A program made the translations under genes and the position numbers. 64,000 bases of DNA, taken from the NCBI GenBank assembly GCA_043585095.1, contig CP121321.1, positions 3,410,001 through 3,474,000 on the forward strand, read 5' to 3'. This stretch comes from JANQIO01 sp043585095 (GTDB lineage Bacteria > Pseudomonadota > Gammaproteobacteria > Pseudomonadales > Halieaceae). The notes under the pieces were generated by a model. It was not told where the DNA came from and did not search any database. It worked only from the letters and a program-made list of their open reading frames with translations. Each line of letters starts with the position of its first letter. Position 1 is the stretch's first letter. Of the stretch, positions 42,111 to 50,668 are shown piece by piece.

Positions 42111-42132
42111 AATGTCTGCAAAATGTCTGCAA
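42111..42132. repeat. Perfect 11-bp duplication in oriC
   Basis: AATGTCTGCAA occurs twice head to tail (42111–42121, 42122–42132), about 170 bp from the first DnaA box. Confidence 0.9.
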
Positions 42133-42299
42133 CCTGAGGCAAGTCATTGCTTTAAGGCTGCGCACATTAGAGCTCAGAGCCTTTTTAAACGGGTGCCCAG
42201 GGGCCGCAAAACAAACGTACACTAGATCCACAAGCAGCCTATACAAAAGTCGATAGGCCACGTCACGAAGAGCGCTCATTCTAGCGTTACAAAAGCAAG

Positions 42300-42308
42300 T
42301 TATCCACA
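42300..42308 (+). promoter_or_regulatory. DnaA box 1 (TTATCCACA)
   Basis: Exact match to the consensus DnaA box, at the left edge of the AT-rich core. Confidence 0.92.
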
Positions 42309-42407
42309 CCCCTTTTTAATGTATTTTTTATATTTAATTATATATTTATCAACAACTTATAAAACTAACGAAACTGTCAACCCCAACAAAAAAATAAATA
42401 GTTTTCC

Positions 42408-42416
42408 TGTGGATAA
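42408..42416 (-). promoter_or_regulatory. DnaA box 2 (TTATCCACA, inverted)
   Basis: Reads TGTGGATAA on the plus strand; exact consensus in the opposite direction to box 1, at the right edge of the AT-rich core. Confidence 0.92.
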
Positions 42417-42717
42417 CTTGTGTGTAGGGTGTTGCCCGGGGGAGGAAATCTTGTTGAGTTCAATATAAACTTAAACGTTTTCAGCAACTTGCCGCTTGCT
42501 GACCAGGTTGGCATTCAGCTCGAAGGGAGATGGTCCTTATGTGACGTGCTAATACCGCCTGTTTTAGCACCGGCATCCTGTCATCTGGATATGGAATACA
42601 CGCCTGACCCCTCTAAAGAAACTACGCCGCGACAACGTCTAGTCCGCATCCAGAGCAATTGGGATAGCCTCATGTAAACGCCAGCTGTGTCTGCAGCAAA
42701 GAAAGCCGTTTTTTTGT

Positions 42718-42746
42718 TTGAAAACAACAACCTGTTTCTCTAGAAT
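42718..42746 (+). promoter_or_regulatory. Sigma-70 promoter of rpmH–rnpA
   Basis: TTGAAA (42718–42723), a 17-bp spacer and TAGAAT (42741–42746) form a strong promoter 93 bp upstream of the rpmH start. Confidence 0.75.
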
Positions 42747-42839
42747 ACGCGTCCCTTTTTCGGGCTTCTCGCACTATGGTGATGAGTTAGCCACGACATA
42801 ACTTTCACAACGCAGTACCAGACAGTAGAGATTGTCTCC

Positions 42840-42974
42840 ATGAAGAGAACTTTTCAGCCAAGCGTCTTGAAACGCAAGCGCACCCACGGCTTCCGCTCAC
42901 GTATGGCAACCAAGAGCGGCCGCCACGTTATTAACCGTCGTCGCGCCAAGGGTCGTAAGCGTCTGGCAGCATAA
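42840..42974 (+). CDS. rpmH: 50S ribosomal protein L34
   Basis: A 44-residue very basic protein: MKRTFQPSVLKRKRTHGF through RRRAKGRKRLAA. It is full length for L34 and highly conserved. It is the first gene to the right of oriC. The TAA shares one base with the rnpA ATG (TAATG), so the two are translationally coupled, as in other bacteria. Confidence 0.98.
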   Translation: MKRTFQPSVLKRKRTHGFRSRMATKSGRHVINRRRAKGRKRLAA

Positions 42975-43330
42975 TGCGGTCCGCGGGTGGCTGTGCCTTC
43001 CCCAGGGAAGCCAGACTATTGAACGCCCGCGACTACAGCCGGGTCTTCGAGTCACCTGATTCGAAGTCCTCGCACCAGCATATGTTGCTTCTTGCCGCTC
43101 GCAATGAGCTTGCATATTCCCGTGTCGGGATCATCGTAGCCAAGAAGCACGTCAAACTCGCCGTCCAGCGAAACCGCTTTAAACGCATTACCAGAGAAAC
43201 CTTTCGCTGCCTGGAGAGCCGACAACTAAACCTCGACGTTATCGTCATGGCGCGAAGCGGTGTTGATGCGTTGGACAACGCGACGCTGTCGTCTATATTG
43301 CGCCAGCAATGGAAAAAGCTGACAAGATAA
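42974..43330 (+). CDS. rnpA: Ribonuclease P protein component
   Basis: A 118-residue basic protein that assists the RNase P RNA in trimming tRNA 5' ends. It shows the N-terminal RLLNARDYSRVF and the RNR helix AKKHVKLAVQRNRFKRITRE. The ATG overlaps the rpmH stop by one base, and its stop overlaps the preferred yidD start in the same way. The rnpB RNA gene is not in this window. Confidence 0.95.
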   Translation: MRSAGGCAFPREARLLNARDYSRVFESPDSKSSHQHMLLLAARNELAYSRVGIIVAKKHVKLAVQRNRFKRITRETFRCLESRQLNLDVIVMARSGVDALDNATLSSILRQQWKKLTR

Positions 43331-43623
43331 TGGACTGCTCCTCTTCCCATTCTAAAGACTGCGCCGGCGGCCATACCGCCAATTCCGGAATCGTCGCGCG
43401 TATTTTGTTGAGGACAATCAGGCTCTACCAGCTGATACTTAGCCCATGGTTAGGTCAACAGTGCCGCTTTCATCCAACCTGCTCCTCCTATGCTTGTGAC
43501 GCGATTGAGTATCACGGCGCCTGGCGTGGGAGTGTACTAACCCTCCGCCGTCTGCTGCGCTGTCATCCCTGGCATGAAGGCGGTATAGATTTCGCGCCCC
43601 CCGTTTATCGAGATAAGAACTGA
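43330..43623 (+). CDS. yidD: Membrane protein insertion efficiency factor YidD
   Basis: A 97-residue protein from the ATG at 43330 (TAATG overlap with rnpA); an ATG at 43309 would add seven residues. The core LLRTIRLYQLILSPWLGQQCRFHPTCSSYACDAIEYHG is diagnostic, followed by RLLRCHPWHEGGIDFAPP. It is amphipathic, sits at the inner membrane and helps YidC-dependent insertion. It lies 1 bp before yidC. Confidence 0.94.
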   Translation: MDCSSSHSKDCAGGHTANSGIVARILLRTIRLYQLILSPWLGQQCRFHPTCSSYACDAIEYHGAWRGSVLTLRRLLRCHPWHEGGIDFAPPVYRDKN

Positions 43624-43624
43624 T

Positions 43625-45352
43625 ATGGATCTGACACGCTCACTGCTGATTGGCACTATGGCTGTGCTGTCTTTTATGCTGCTAACAGAGTGGGTAGCGT
43701 TTAAGGAAGCTCGCGTTCCAGCACCCGTAGCGCCCAGCTCATCAGCCTATAGTGACGAGACACGTTCCAGTGAATCGCCAGCAGTAATATCGACTGGCGA
43801 GAATGCTGATATGCCGTCGGTGGCCAGCGGCACCTTCGACGCCGAACAGAGTACTGACGATATTCCATCGCTCGCTCAGTCGGACACCGCTACGCCCGCT
43901 CCATCGACCAGCGCCAGCGTCAACGTATCCACGGATGTACTGGACGTTCGTATAGATCTTCAGGGTGGTGATATCACCGAGGTCGCGCTCAGGGAATACC
44001 CCGCTCGCATCGACGAGCCCACCATCCCCTTCCTGTTACTTGAAGACAACCAGCGCAGAACCTATGTCGCACAGAGCGGACTTATAGGCTCTGACGGCAT
44101 CGACAAAGAACAACGAGCTCGCTATCAGGCCAGCAGCTCTCGATATACTTTAGGTGACACGACCGACACTTTGCGTGTTGATTTAACTGCGATAACCGAT
44201 GCGCCGGTACGGATCACAAAACGCTTCACATTTACACGAGGCGACTACCTGATCCGAGTGGAGTATCTGATAGAAAACAACTCAGAAACACGCTGGCAGG
44301 CAAATCTATTTGGGCAAATAAAACGCGACAGCAGCGCTGACCCTTCATCAGAGCTATCCAGCGGCATGGGCATGGTTCCTTTTCTCGGAACGGCCAGCTC
44401 TTTGCCCGATGAGCGCTTTGCCAAATTCGATTTTGAAGACATGGCCGAACAGCCGCTCAACCAGAAAATTTCTGGCGGCTGGATTGCCATGATTCAACAC
44501 TACTTCCTAAGTGCTTGGATTCCAAACCCTGAGCTGACCCACAGCTATAGCACCCGGGTTACGCCCAGCGCTTTCAACATAGCGGGATTCGTCTCTCCGC
44601 CTACCATTGTTGATCCGGGTCAAACAGGTACTGCCTTCGCAGACTTTTACGTCGGCCCCAAAGATCAGTACCGATTGGCTGAGATATCTGAATACCTGGA
44701 CCTGAGCGTCGATTACGGATGGCTGTGGTGGATTGCGCAGCCCTTATTCTGGCTGCTGATAAAAATCTACAGTTTTGTCGGCAACTGGGGGGTAGCGATC
44801 ATTCTGCTCACATTCTTGATCAAGGCAGGATTTTTCAAACTATCGGCGACACAGTACCGCTCCATGGCCAACATGCGGCGCGTCCAACCCATGGTGCAGG
44901 CTATCAGAGAGCGGCATCCGGACGATAAACAGAAACAATCCACCGAGATGATGAATCTCTACAAAAAAGAGAAGATCAATCCGCTTAGCGGCTGTCTACC
45001 AATACTTGTACAGATGCCTGTATTCATCGCTCTGTACTGGGTATTAATGGAGAGTGTTGAGCTTCGCCAAGCACCTTTCTTCCTGTGGATAAAAGATCTT
45101 TCGGTGATGGACCCGTACTTTATCTTGCCCTTAATAATGGGTGCCAGTATGTGGTTCCAACAACGCCTTGCGCCTCCTCCGCCCGATCCAATGCAAGCCA
45201 AACTTATGCAGTGGATGCCGATAGTCTTTACTTTCTTCTTCCTCTGGTTCCCAGCCGGCCTGGTTTTGTACTGGGTAACCAACAACGCATTATCGATTGC
45301 GCAACAGTGGATTATTACCCGCCAAATCGAAAAGGGCGCTCGCGCCAGCTAG
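43625..45352 (+). CDS. yidC: Membrane protein insertase YidC
   Basis: A 575-residue insertase. An N-terminal transmembrane helix (about 5–24) is followed by a Ser/Thr/Pro-rich linker and a large periplasmic P1 domain (VLDVRIDLQGGDITEVALREYP onwards). The conserved C-terminal five-helix core follows (NWGVAIILLTFLIKAGFFKLSATQYRSMANM; NPLSGCLPILVQMPVFIALYWVL). It inserts proteins such as the ATP synthase c subunit, whose gene is 8 kb downstream. mnmE starts at the base after its stop. Confidence 0.97.
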   Translation: MDLTRSLLIGTMAVLSFMLLTEWVAFKEARVPAPVAPSSSAYSDETRSSESPAVISTGENADMPSVASGTFDAEQSTDDIPSLAQSDTATPAPSTSASVNVSTDVLDVRIDLQGGDITEVALREYPARIDEPTIPFLLLEDNQRRTYVAQSGLIGSDGIDKEQRARYQASSSRYTLGDTTDTLRVDLTAITDAPVRITKRFTFTRGDYLIRVEYLIENNSETRWQANLFGQIKRDSSADPSSELSSGMGMVPFLGTASSLPDERFAKFDFEDMAEQPLNQKISGGWIAMIQHYFLSAWIPNPELTHSYSTRVTPSAFNIAGFVSPPTIVDPGQTGTAFADFYVGPKDQYRLAEISEYLDLSVDYGWLWWIAQPLFWLLIKIYSFVGNWGVAIILLTFLIKAGFFKLSATQYRSMANMRRVQPMVQAIRERHPDDKQKQSTEMMNLYKKEKINPLSGCLPILVQMPVFIALYWVLMESVELRQAPFFLWIKDLSVMDPYFILPLIMGASMWFQQRLAPPPPDPMQAKLMQWMPIVFTFFFLWFPAGLVLYWVTNNALSIAQQWIITRQIEKGARAS

Positions 45353-46717
45353 ATGCATCAGGGCCTACCCGGCGATACCATTGCCGCCGTTGCGACCGCC
45401 GCGGGAGTTGGTGGTATCGGTGTTATTCGCATCTCAGGACCAAACGCCCTGGAAATTGGCCGGTCCATGTGTGGGCGCAGCCCTGCACCGCGCTACGCGG
45501 AATTCTGTCACTTTAAAGATAGCGCTGGCGATCTGATCGATTCAGGTTTAGTCCTGTATTTCAAAGCGCCCCATTCCTTTACCGGCGAAGACATCATCGA
45601 ACTGCAGGGCCACGGCGGGCCCGTTGTCCTGGATATGCTGCTGCGAGAAACTCTCCGATCAGGTGCGCGACTGGCCGGCCCAGGAGAGTTTAGTCAACGC
45701 GCCTACATAAACGATAAGTTGGACCTGGCTCAAGCAGAAGCGATTGCCGATATTATCGCTGCAACCACAGAAGCAGGCGTTCGTAGCGCACAGCGCTCGC
45801 TACAAGGCGAATTTTCCTGCCATATCGATTCACTCCTATCACAACTGTTGGAACTGCGGATCTATGTAGAGGCGTCCATCGACTTTCCCGAGGAAGAGAT
45901 CGACTTCCTGGCAGATGGCGACGTCCGTGCCAAGTTCGACGCAATCAAACGCGCACTGAATGCCACTCTCGCTACTGCAAGACAGGGACGATTATTGAGA
46001 GACGGCATGAACGTTGTTATTGCTGGCCGGCCCAACGCCGGCAAATCCAGCCTGCTAAATGCGCTTAGCGGGCAGGACAGCGCAATCGTTACACCTATAG
46101 AAGGCACAACCCGTGACGTACTCAGAGAGCATATTCAAATCGATGGTATGCCGATTCATATAATTGATACTGCGGGACTTCGAGACAGTAACGACGTTGT
46201 TGAGAAAGAAGGCATTGAGCGTACTTGGCGAGAAATGCGTAACGCTGATCGCTTGTTATTAGTATTCGATACAACGCCCGGTACGGACGCATTTAAAGAC
46301 ACTGAAAAACTGCAGAACGAGCTCAAGCAACAATTACCGGACCTGCCCATTTCACTTATCGCTAACAAGTGCGATCTATCCGGTCGGCCGCCGGGTTTAG
46401 GCTCACACAATGACTTACCTTGCCTTACCGTCTCGGCTCGAGACCAGATAGGTCTGACAGAGCTAAAGACCCACTTGAAAGACGTTATGGGTTTCCAGGC
46501 CGAGGAAACCCATGGCTTTATGGCGAGAACACGCCATATCGATGCGCTAGAACGGGCACAACATATTCTAGCTAGCGCTGCGCTACAAATGGGCTACGGT
46601 GAACTGTTAGCAGAAGATCTTCGAGCGGCCCATAACGCACTGGGCGAGATCACTGGCGCTATGAGTGCAGATGAAATGTTAGGAGAGATTTTTTCCAGCT
46701 TCTGTATTGGCAAATAA
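45353..46717 (+). CDS. mnmE: tRNA modification GTPase MnmE
   Basis: A 454-residue protein. The N-terminal formyl-THF-binding domain begins DTIAAVATAAGVGGIGVIRISG. A helical domain contains the inserted G domain (GRPNAGKSSLLNAL G1, DTAGLRD G3, NKCD G4), and the C-terminus is the catalytic FCIGK. With MnmG it adds the aminomethyl groups to U34 of tRNAs. It is directly coupled to yidC (no gap) and separated from mnmG by 503 bp, unlike genomes where the two genes adjoin. Confidence 0.97.
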   Translation: MHQGLPGDTIAAVATAAGVGGIGVIRISGPNALEIGRSMCGRSPAPRYAEFCHFKDSAGDLIDSGLVLYFKAPHSFTGEDIIELQGHGGPVVLDMLLRETLRSGARLAGPGEFSQRAYINDKLDLAQAEAIADIIAATTEAGVRSAQRSLQGEFSCHIDSLLSQLLELRIYVEASIDFPEEEIDFLADGDVRAKFDAIKRALNATLATARQGRLLRDGMNVVIAGRPNAGKSSLLNALSGQDSAIVTPIEGTTRDVLREHIQIDGMPIHIIDTAGLRDSNDVVEKEGIERTWREMRNADRLLLVFDTTPGTDAFKDTEKLQNELKQQLPDLPISLIANKCDLSGRPPGLGSHNDLPCLTVSARDQIGLTELKTHLKDVMGFQAEETHGFMARTRHIDALERAQHILASAALQMGYGELLAEDLRAAHNALGEITGAMSADEMLGEIFSSFCIGK

Positions 46718-46748
46718 GTGATCGTCATATGGCGACACAACTCACACC

Positions 46749-46757
46749 TTATACACA
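46749..46757 (+). promoter_or_regulatory. DnaA box downstream of mnmE (TTATACACA)
   Basis: Exact match to TTATNCACA, 32 bp after the mnmE stop codon. It stands alone; neighbouring near-matches have two or more mismatches. Confidence 0.55.
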
Positions 46758-46799
46758 GTTCACTCACATCTCACTCATAACTTTTCTGCTTTTTTCCCC

Positions 46800-47012
46800 T
46801 TAATCATTCACACCGATATCTGGCACGACCCTGTACGTATTATCCAGCGCGAAGTGATCCACCAGTACGTGAGTAAACTGTGTATCGATTCTGTACTTCG
46901 CGTCAGAGATGCGAACAGCCAGAAATGTAAGCTCGTTTTGTCCACCTGATGTCACACGGTAAACAGCAGGTAACTCAATGGATACCACTGTGCTTGTACT
47001 TCTCATAAGCAT
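46800..47012 (-). CDS. Possible small protein, 70 residues
   Basis: A minus-strand frame between two plus-strand genes. The translation is protein-like in composition (SIELPAVYRVTSGG, LTFLAVRISDAKYRIDTQ, YRVVPDIGVND), with beta-strand-like alternation and no low complexity. No Shine-Dalgarno sequence precedes either ATG (47012 or 47006). I recognise no family. It could be a lineage-specific gene or a chance frame. Confidence 0.3.
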   Translation of the reverse strand: MLMRSTSTVVSIELPAVYRVTSGGQNELTFLAVRISDAKYRIDTQFTHVLVDHFALDNTYRVVPDIGVND

Positions 47013-47220
47013 ATGAAAACAAAAGCATAAAGGGGGTTATCAACCGAAGCGCTGCTCTCTATTAATAACAGTATTTATTCTTCTATCTATATACATATAT
47101 ATTTATTTAAATATTTAAAAGATTTAACAAAGCGTAAAAAGTAGTGCTGTTTACTTTTTGATCACAGCGACGCTTCTCTTTATAATCGCCGACCCTTTCC
47201 TGAGCCCTGACAACTGGATC

Positions 47221-49155
47221 ATGACGGTACTATCACGACGTGACGCACGACACGACGCACGACATGACGCACGGCGTGACTCACACTATGACGTGATCGT
47301 GATCGGCGGTGGGCACGCGGGCACCGAAGCAAGCCTTGCTGCCGCCCGCATGGGCTGCAGCACTCTGCTATTGACCCATAGCATCGATACCCTGGGACAG
47401 ATGTCTTGTAACCCGGCAATTGGTGGCATCGGTAAAAGCCATCTGGTCAAAGAGATCGACGCCCTGGGCGGCGCTATGGGCCACGCCACCGACAGAGCTG
47501 GCATACAGTTTCGCGTTTTAAATTCCCGCAAGGGTCCTGCCGTTCGCGCAACGCGGGCCCAGGCGGATCGCGTGCTGTATAGAAACGCGATTCGCGAGAT
47601 GTTGGAGAGTCAAACGGGTCTGCGCATTTTTCAGCAAGCGGTTGACGACCTAATTATCGAAGACGGCCGCGCCGTGGGCGTGCGCACGCAGATGGGCCTG
47701 GAATTCCGGGCTCGTGCCGTGGTGTTAACAACGGGCACATTTCTCGGTGGCAAAATTCATATTGGATTGGACAATCATGCGGGCGGGCGGGCAGGCGACC
47801 CGCCTTCCATCGCCCTGGCACAGCGCCTACGGGAAATGCCCTTCAGGGTCGAGCGCTTAAAAACGGGTACACCGCCACGCATTGATGCCAGATCGGTTGA
47901 TTTTTCCCTGTTGGAAGAACAATGGGGTGATGAGCACCGGCCCGTCATGTCATTCATGGGGGATGTCAGCGAACACCCCGAACAACGCTGTTGCTGGATC
48001 ACCCATACCAATGAGCGCACCCATGACATTATTCGCAGTGCACTGGATAAGTCGCCCATGTTCACTGGTGTCATCGAGGGTACCGGTCCGCGGTACTGCC
48101 CGTCGGTGGAAGACAAGATCCATCGCTTTGCTGATAAGACCTCCCATCAGGTGTTTGTTGAGCCGGAAGGTCTGCGCTGCAATGAGCTTTATCCCAACGG
48201 CATCTCCACCAGCCTGCCTTATGAAACGCAAATAGAGATGGTTCACTCCATCGTGGGATTTGAAAACGCCCATATCACTCGGCCCGGCTACGCTATCGAG
48301 TATGACTTTTTTGATCCCCGTGATTTGCATCACTCCCTGGAAACGCGAGCCGTCCCCGGGCTGTATTTTGCCGGCCAAATTAACGGAACAACAGGGTACG
48401 AAGAAGCAGCCGCACAAGGTTTGTTAGCGGGGCTTAATGCGGCGCGCGCAGTTCAAGACCGTGACGCATGGTGTCCGCGTCGCGATGAAGCGTATATTGG
48501 CGTTTTGGTTGATGACCTGATCACGCTGGGTACTCAGGAACCCTATCGAATGTTTACCTCGCGAGCGGAATATCGCTTATTGCTTCGTGAAGATAACGCC
48601 GATCTACGTCTGACTGAAACAGGCCGCGAAATCGGTCTGGTAGGTGATGTCCGCTGGCGCCGATTCGAACAGAAGCGCGAAGCGATAGCGCGAGAACATC
48701 AGCGGTTGAAGTCGACATTCGTTCATCCTGGGTCTGCTGCGGCCGAAAGCCTCTCTGGCGTTCTCAAAAAACCGCTTACCAGAGAGTATTCAGCGCTTGA
48801 ACTGTTGCGACGTCCTGAGGTGAACTACATCGATATTGCCCGGGCGTTGCCGGTCGACGAGACGGATCAAGAGGTCACTCAGCAGGTGGAAATCCAGGCA
48901 AAATACGCGGGCTATATAGATCGTCAACAAGAGGAAATTGAACGCCTGCGTCGCCATGAAGGAACGGTCTTGCCGGTGGATTTTGACTACAGCGCGGTAG
49001 AAGGCCTTTCAAATGAGTTGAAGCAAAAACTCGGAGAGGCACAGCCAGCAACGTTGGCCCGGGCATCAAGAATCCCAGGTGTGACACCGGCGGCGTTATC
49101 GCTGCTACTCATTTATTTGAAGAAGAACGGCGGTGAAGTTCGCCGTATAGCCTGA
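47221..49155 (+). CDS. mnmG: tRNA uridine 5-carboxymethylaminomethyl modification enzyme MnmG
   Basis: A 644-residue FAD enzyme (gidA) that works with MnmE on U34. The FAD loop VIVIGGGHAGTEASLAAARMG comes at about 23–43. GINGTTGYEEAAAQGLLAGLNAA-type and C-terminal helical motifs are present (INGTTGYEEAAAQG; RIPGVTPAALSLLLIYLKK). I chose ATG 47221; a TTG at 47158 would add 21 residues. Relatives reach the FAD strand within about eight residues, but here a 20-residue extension is built from DARH repeats encoded by a 12-bp array. Confidence 0.96.
   Translation: MTVLSRRDARHDARHDARRDSHYDVIVIGGGHAGTEASLAAARMGCSTLLLTHSIDTLGQMSCNPAIGGIGKSHLVKEIDALGGAMGHATDRAGIQFRVLNSRKGPAVRATRAQADRVLYRNAIREMLESQTGLRIFQQAVDDLIIEDGRAVGVRTQMGLEFRARAVVLTTGTFLGGKIHIGLDNHAGGRAGDPPSIALAQRLREMPFRVERLKTGTPPRIDARSVDFSLLEEQWGDEHRPVMSFMGDVSEHPEQRCCWITHTNERTHDIIRSALDKSPMFTGVIEGTGPRYCPSVEDKIHRFADKTSHQVFVEPEGLRCNELYPNGISTSLPYETQIEMVHSIVGFENAHITRPGYAIEYDFFDPRDLHHSLETRAVPGLYFAGQINGTTGYEEAAAQGLLAGLNAARAVQDRDAWCPRRDEAYIGVLVDDLITLGTQEPYRMFTSRAEYRLLLREDNADLRLTETGREIGLVGDVRWRRFEQKREAIAREHQRLKSTFVHPGSAAAESLSGVLKKPLTREYSALELLRRPEVNYIDIARALPVDETDQEVTQQVEIQAKYAGYIDRQQEEIERLRRHEGTVLPVDFDYSAVEGLSNELKQKLGEAQPATLARASRIPGVTPAALSLLLIYLKKNGGEVRRIA
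47241..47288. repeat. Four 12-bp units encoding the MnmG N-terminal extension
   Basis: TGACGCACGACA, CGACGCACGACA, TGACGCACGGCG and TGACTCACACTA are contiguous. They encode a run of DARH/DARH/DARR/DSHY type just before the FAD-binding strand. The unit is a multiple of three. Confidence 0.9.
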
Positions 49156-49160
49156 CAGCG

Positions 49161-49841
49161 GTGCCCTCTGATTCAACGCTAGCTAATCACCTTGCAGATG
49201 GCGTGACAGAGCTTGGTCTAGAGACTACCGATATACAGTTTGACCAGTTGCTGCAGTACCTTGCGCTGCTACAACGCTGGAACGGCAGTTTTAATCTCAC
49301 ATCGGTTCGCGATCCGTTGCAAATGGTGCATCGACACATCCTGGATAGTTTGTCTGTGCTTTCTGTTGTCTCACTTGATCGTGAGCGCTGTATTGATGTT
49401 GGTACGGGCGCTGGACTGCCGGGCGTGCCTATCGCGATTATGCGACCGGGCGTGACGATGGACTTACTCGATAGCAATTCGAAGAAAACGCGATTTTTGT
49501 TTCAGGTGAAAACCCAGTTGGGCTTGGATACTATGTCGATCCTTCACCAGCGGGTTGAAGGCTGGAATCCTCGAAAGCGCTACGACCTTGTGTTCTCTAG
49601 AGCCTTTGCGTCCTTGTCTGACATGGTGTCCAGTTGCAGGCATCTGTGTCGTGATCAAGGCAAACTTGTGGCGATGAAAGGCGTTTTGCAACACAACGAA
49701 TTAGCCTGTGTTGCCGACAAAGCATTGATAGAGTCAACTCAGCGCCTCAACGTACCAGGGCTCGAAGAAGAACGTCACTTAATTACTATTCGGCCGCTAT
49801 TGGCGGTGAGCGCAGAGGCTCACAACGAGGAAACACTGTGA
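49161..49841 (+). CDS. rsmG: 16S rRNA (guanine-527-N7)-methyltransferase RsmG
   Basis: A 226-residue SAM enzyme (gidB). It contains the N-terminal LLQRWNGSFNLTSVRDPLQMVHRHILDSL and the SAM loop CIDVGTGAGLPGVPIAI, followed by VFSRAFASLSDMV. The start is GTG at 49161, 5 bp after mnmG. Its TGA overlaps the parA GTG by 4 bp (GTGA). Confidence 0.96.
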   Translation: MPSDSTLANHLADGVTELGLETTDIQFDQLLQYLALLQRWNGSFNLTSVRDPLQMVHRHILDSLSVLSVVSLDRERCIDVGTGAGLPGVPIAIMRPGVTMDLLDSNSKKTRFLFQVKTQLGLDTMSILHQRVEGWNPRKRYDLVFSRAFASLSDMVSSCRHLCRDQGKLVAMKGVLQHNELACVADKALIESTQRLNVPGLEEERHLITIRPLLAVSAEAHNEETL

Positions 49842-50668
49842 CCCGAATTTACGCGATAGCAAATCAAAAAGGTGGCGTTGGTAAAACAACGAGTTGCGTT
49901 AATCTTGCCGCGTCTTTAGCGGCGACGCGAAAGCACGTTCTATTGGTGGATTTGGATCCGCAGGGTAATGCCACCATGGGAAGCGGCGTTGATAAATATG
50001 CGCTGGATGCGTCGGTGTATGACGTATTGGTGGACGGGAAATCGGTGCGAGAGGTTCGCTGTTCTTCGGGTACGGGTGACTTCGACGTACTGCCGGCAAA
50101 CGGGGATTTAACTGCCGCTGAGGTGGAACTGATTGATGCGCCGCAGCGTGAAGCGAGGTTGCGGCAGGCTTTGACAGCGGAAGGCCTGGACTATGATTTC
50201 ATCCTGATTGATTGCCCTCCGTCTCTTAACATGCTGACGTTAAATGGTCTGGTTGCAGCGGATGGTGTATTGATCCCGATGCAATGCGAATATTATGCCC
50301 TGGAGGGACTCACTGCGCTTATGGATACCATCGGGCGTGTTGCCGACACGGTTAACCCCGGCCTTGAAGTTATTGGTCTGTTGCGCACTATGTATGATCC
50401 TCGCAACAGTCTGACAACCGATGTATCGGCTCAATTGCAGGCGCATTTTGGTGACAAATTGTATCGCACGGTTATCCCACGCAATGTTCGTTTGGCGGAA
50501 GCGCCGAGTCACGGTCAGGCGGCCTTGCATTACGATCCACGCTCGCGCGGCGCTCAGGCTTATCTTGCATTGGCGGGTGAGGTAATACGTCGCGAAACAG
50601 GCGAGTTGCCTGCATCAGTAGCGACCGCCGGGGTAGTTTTGGCAGATAGATTTACGGAGCAGGATTAG
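49838..50668 (+). CDS. parA: Chromosome partitioning ATPase ParA
   Basis: A 276-residue deviant-Walker ATPase (Soj). KGGVGKTTSCVNLAASLA at 11–28 holds the signature lysine, DLDPQGNATMGSG follows, and Walker B is DFILIDCPPSLNMLT. It drives the movement of ParB–parS complexes. The start is GTG, overlapping rsmG; parB begins at the base after its stop. Confidence 0.97.
   Translation: MTRIYAIANQKGGVGKTTSCVNLAASLAATRKHVLLVDLDPQGNATMGSGVDKYALDASVYDVLVDGKSVREVRCSSGTGDFDVLPANGDLTAAEVELIDAPQREARLRQALTAEGLDYDFILIDCPPSLNMLTLNGLVAADGVLIPMQCEYYALEGLTALMDTIGRVADTVNPGLEVIGLLRTMYDPRNSLTTDVSAQLQAHFGDKLYRTVIPRNVRLAEAPSHGQAALHYDPRSRGAQAYLALAGEVIRRETGELPASVATAGVVLADRFTEQD

Larger units (their letters stand above)
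41789..42839. other. oriC: Chromosomal replication origin oriC (dnaA–rpmH spacer)
   Basis: A 1051-bp non-coding region where gene direction switches on both sides. Two exact TTATCCACA boxes in inverted orientation (42300–42308 and 42408–42416) bracket a 99-bp core that is about three-quarters A+T, with runs such as TTTTTTATATTTAATTA, the likely unwinding element. A near-match TTATCAACA is at 42346–42354. GATC sites are rare, so Dam/SeqA control of the E. coli kind is unlikely. The dnaA-proximal half carries a 15-bp array (41887–41931) and an 11-bp duplication (42111–42132). The 300 bp before the rpmH promoter hold no clear gene. Confidence 0.9.
46718..47220. other. 503-bp mnmE–mnmG spacer with a DnaA box and an AT-rich tract
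   Basis: The spacer contains an exact TTATACACA (46749–46757, matching TTATNCACA) and a very AT-rich stretch at about 47060–47130 (TATATACATATATATTTATTTAAATA-like). One small minus-strand reading frame also lies here (46800–47012). In E. coli, oriC lies at this place, next to mnmG. Here the main origin is at dnaA–rpmH, so this may be a relic or auxiliary element. Confidence 0.6.

Noticed and set aside
42420..42677. An 85-codon plus-strand frame in oriC starting at GTG, with a GGGGGAGG sequence inside
   Set aside because: The purine-rich sequence is not followed by an in-frame start codon, the frame begins in the DnaA-box flank, and no family is recognisable. I treat it as chance in non-coding DNA.
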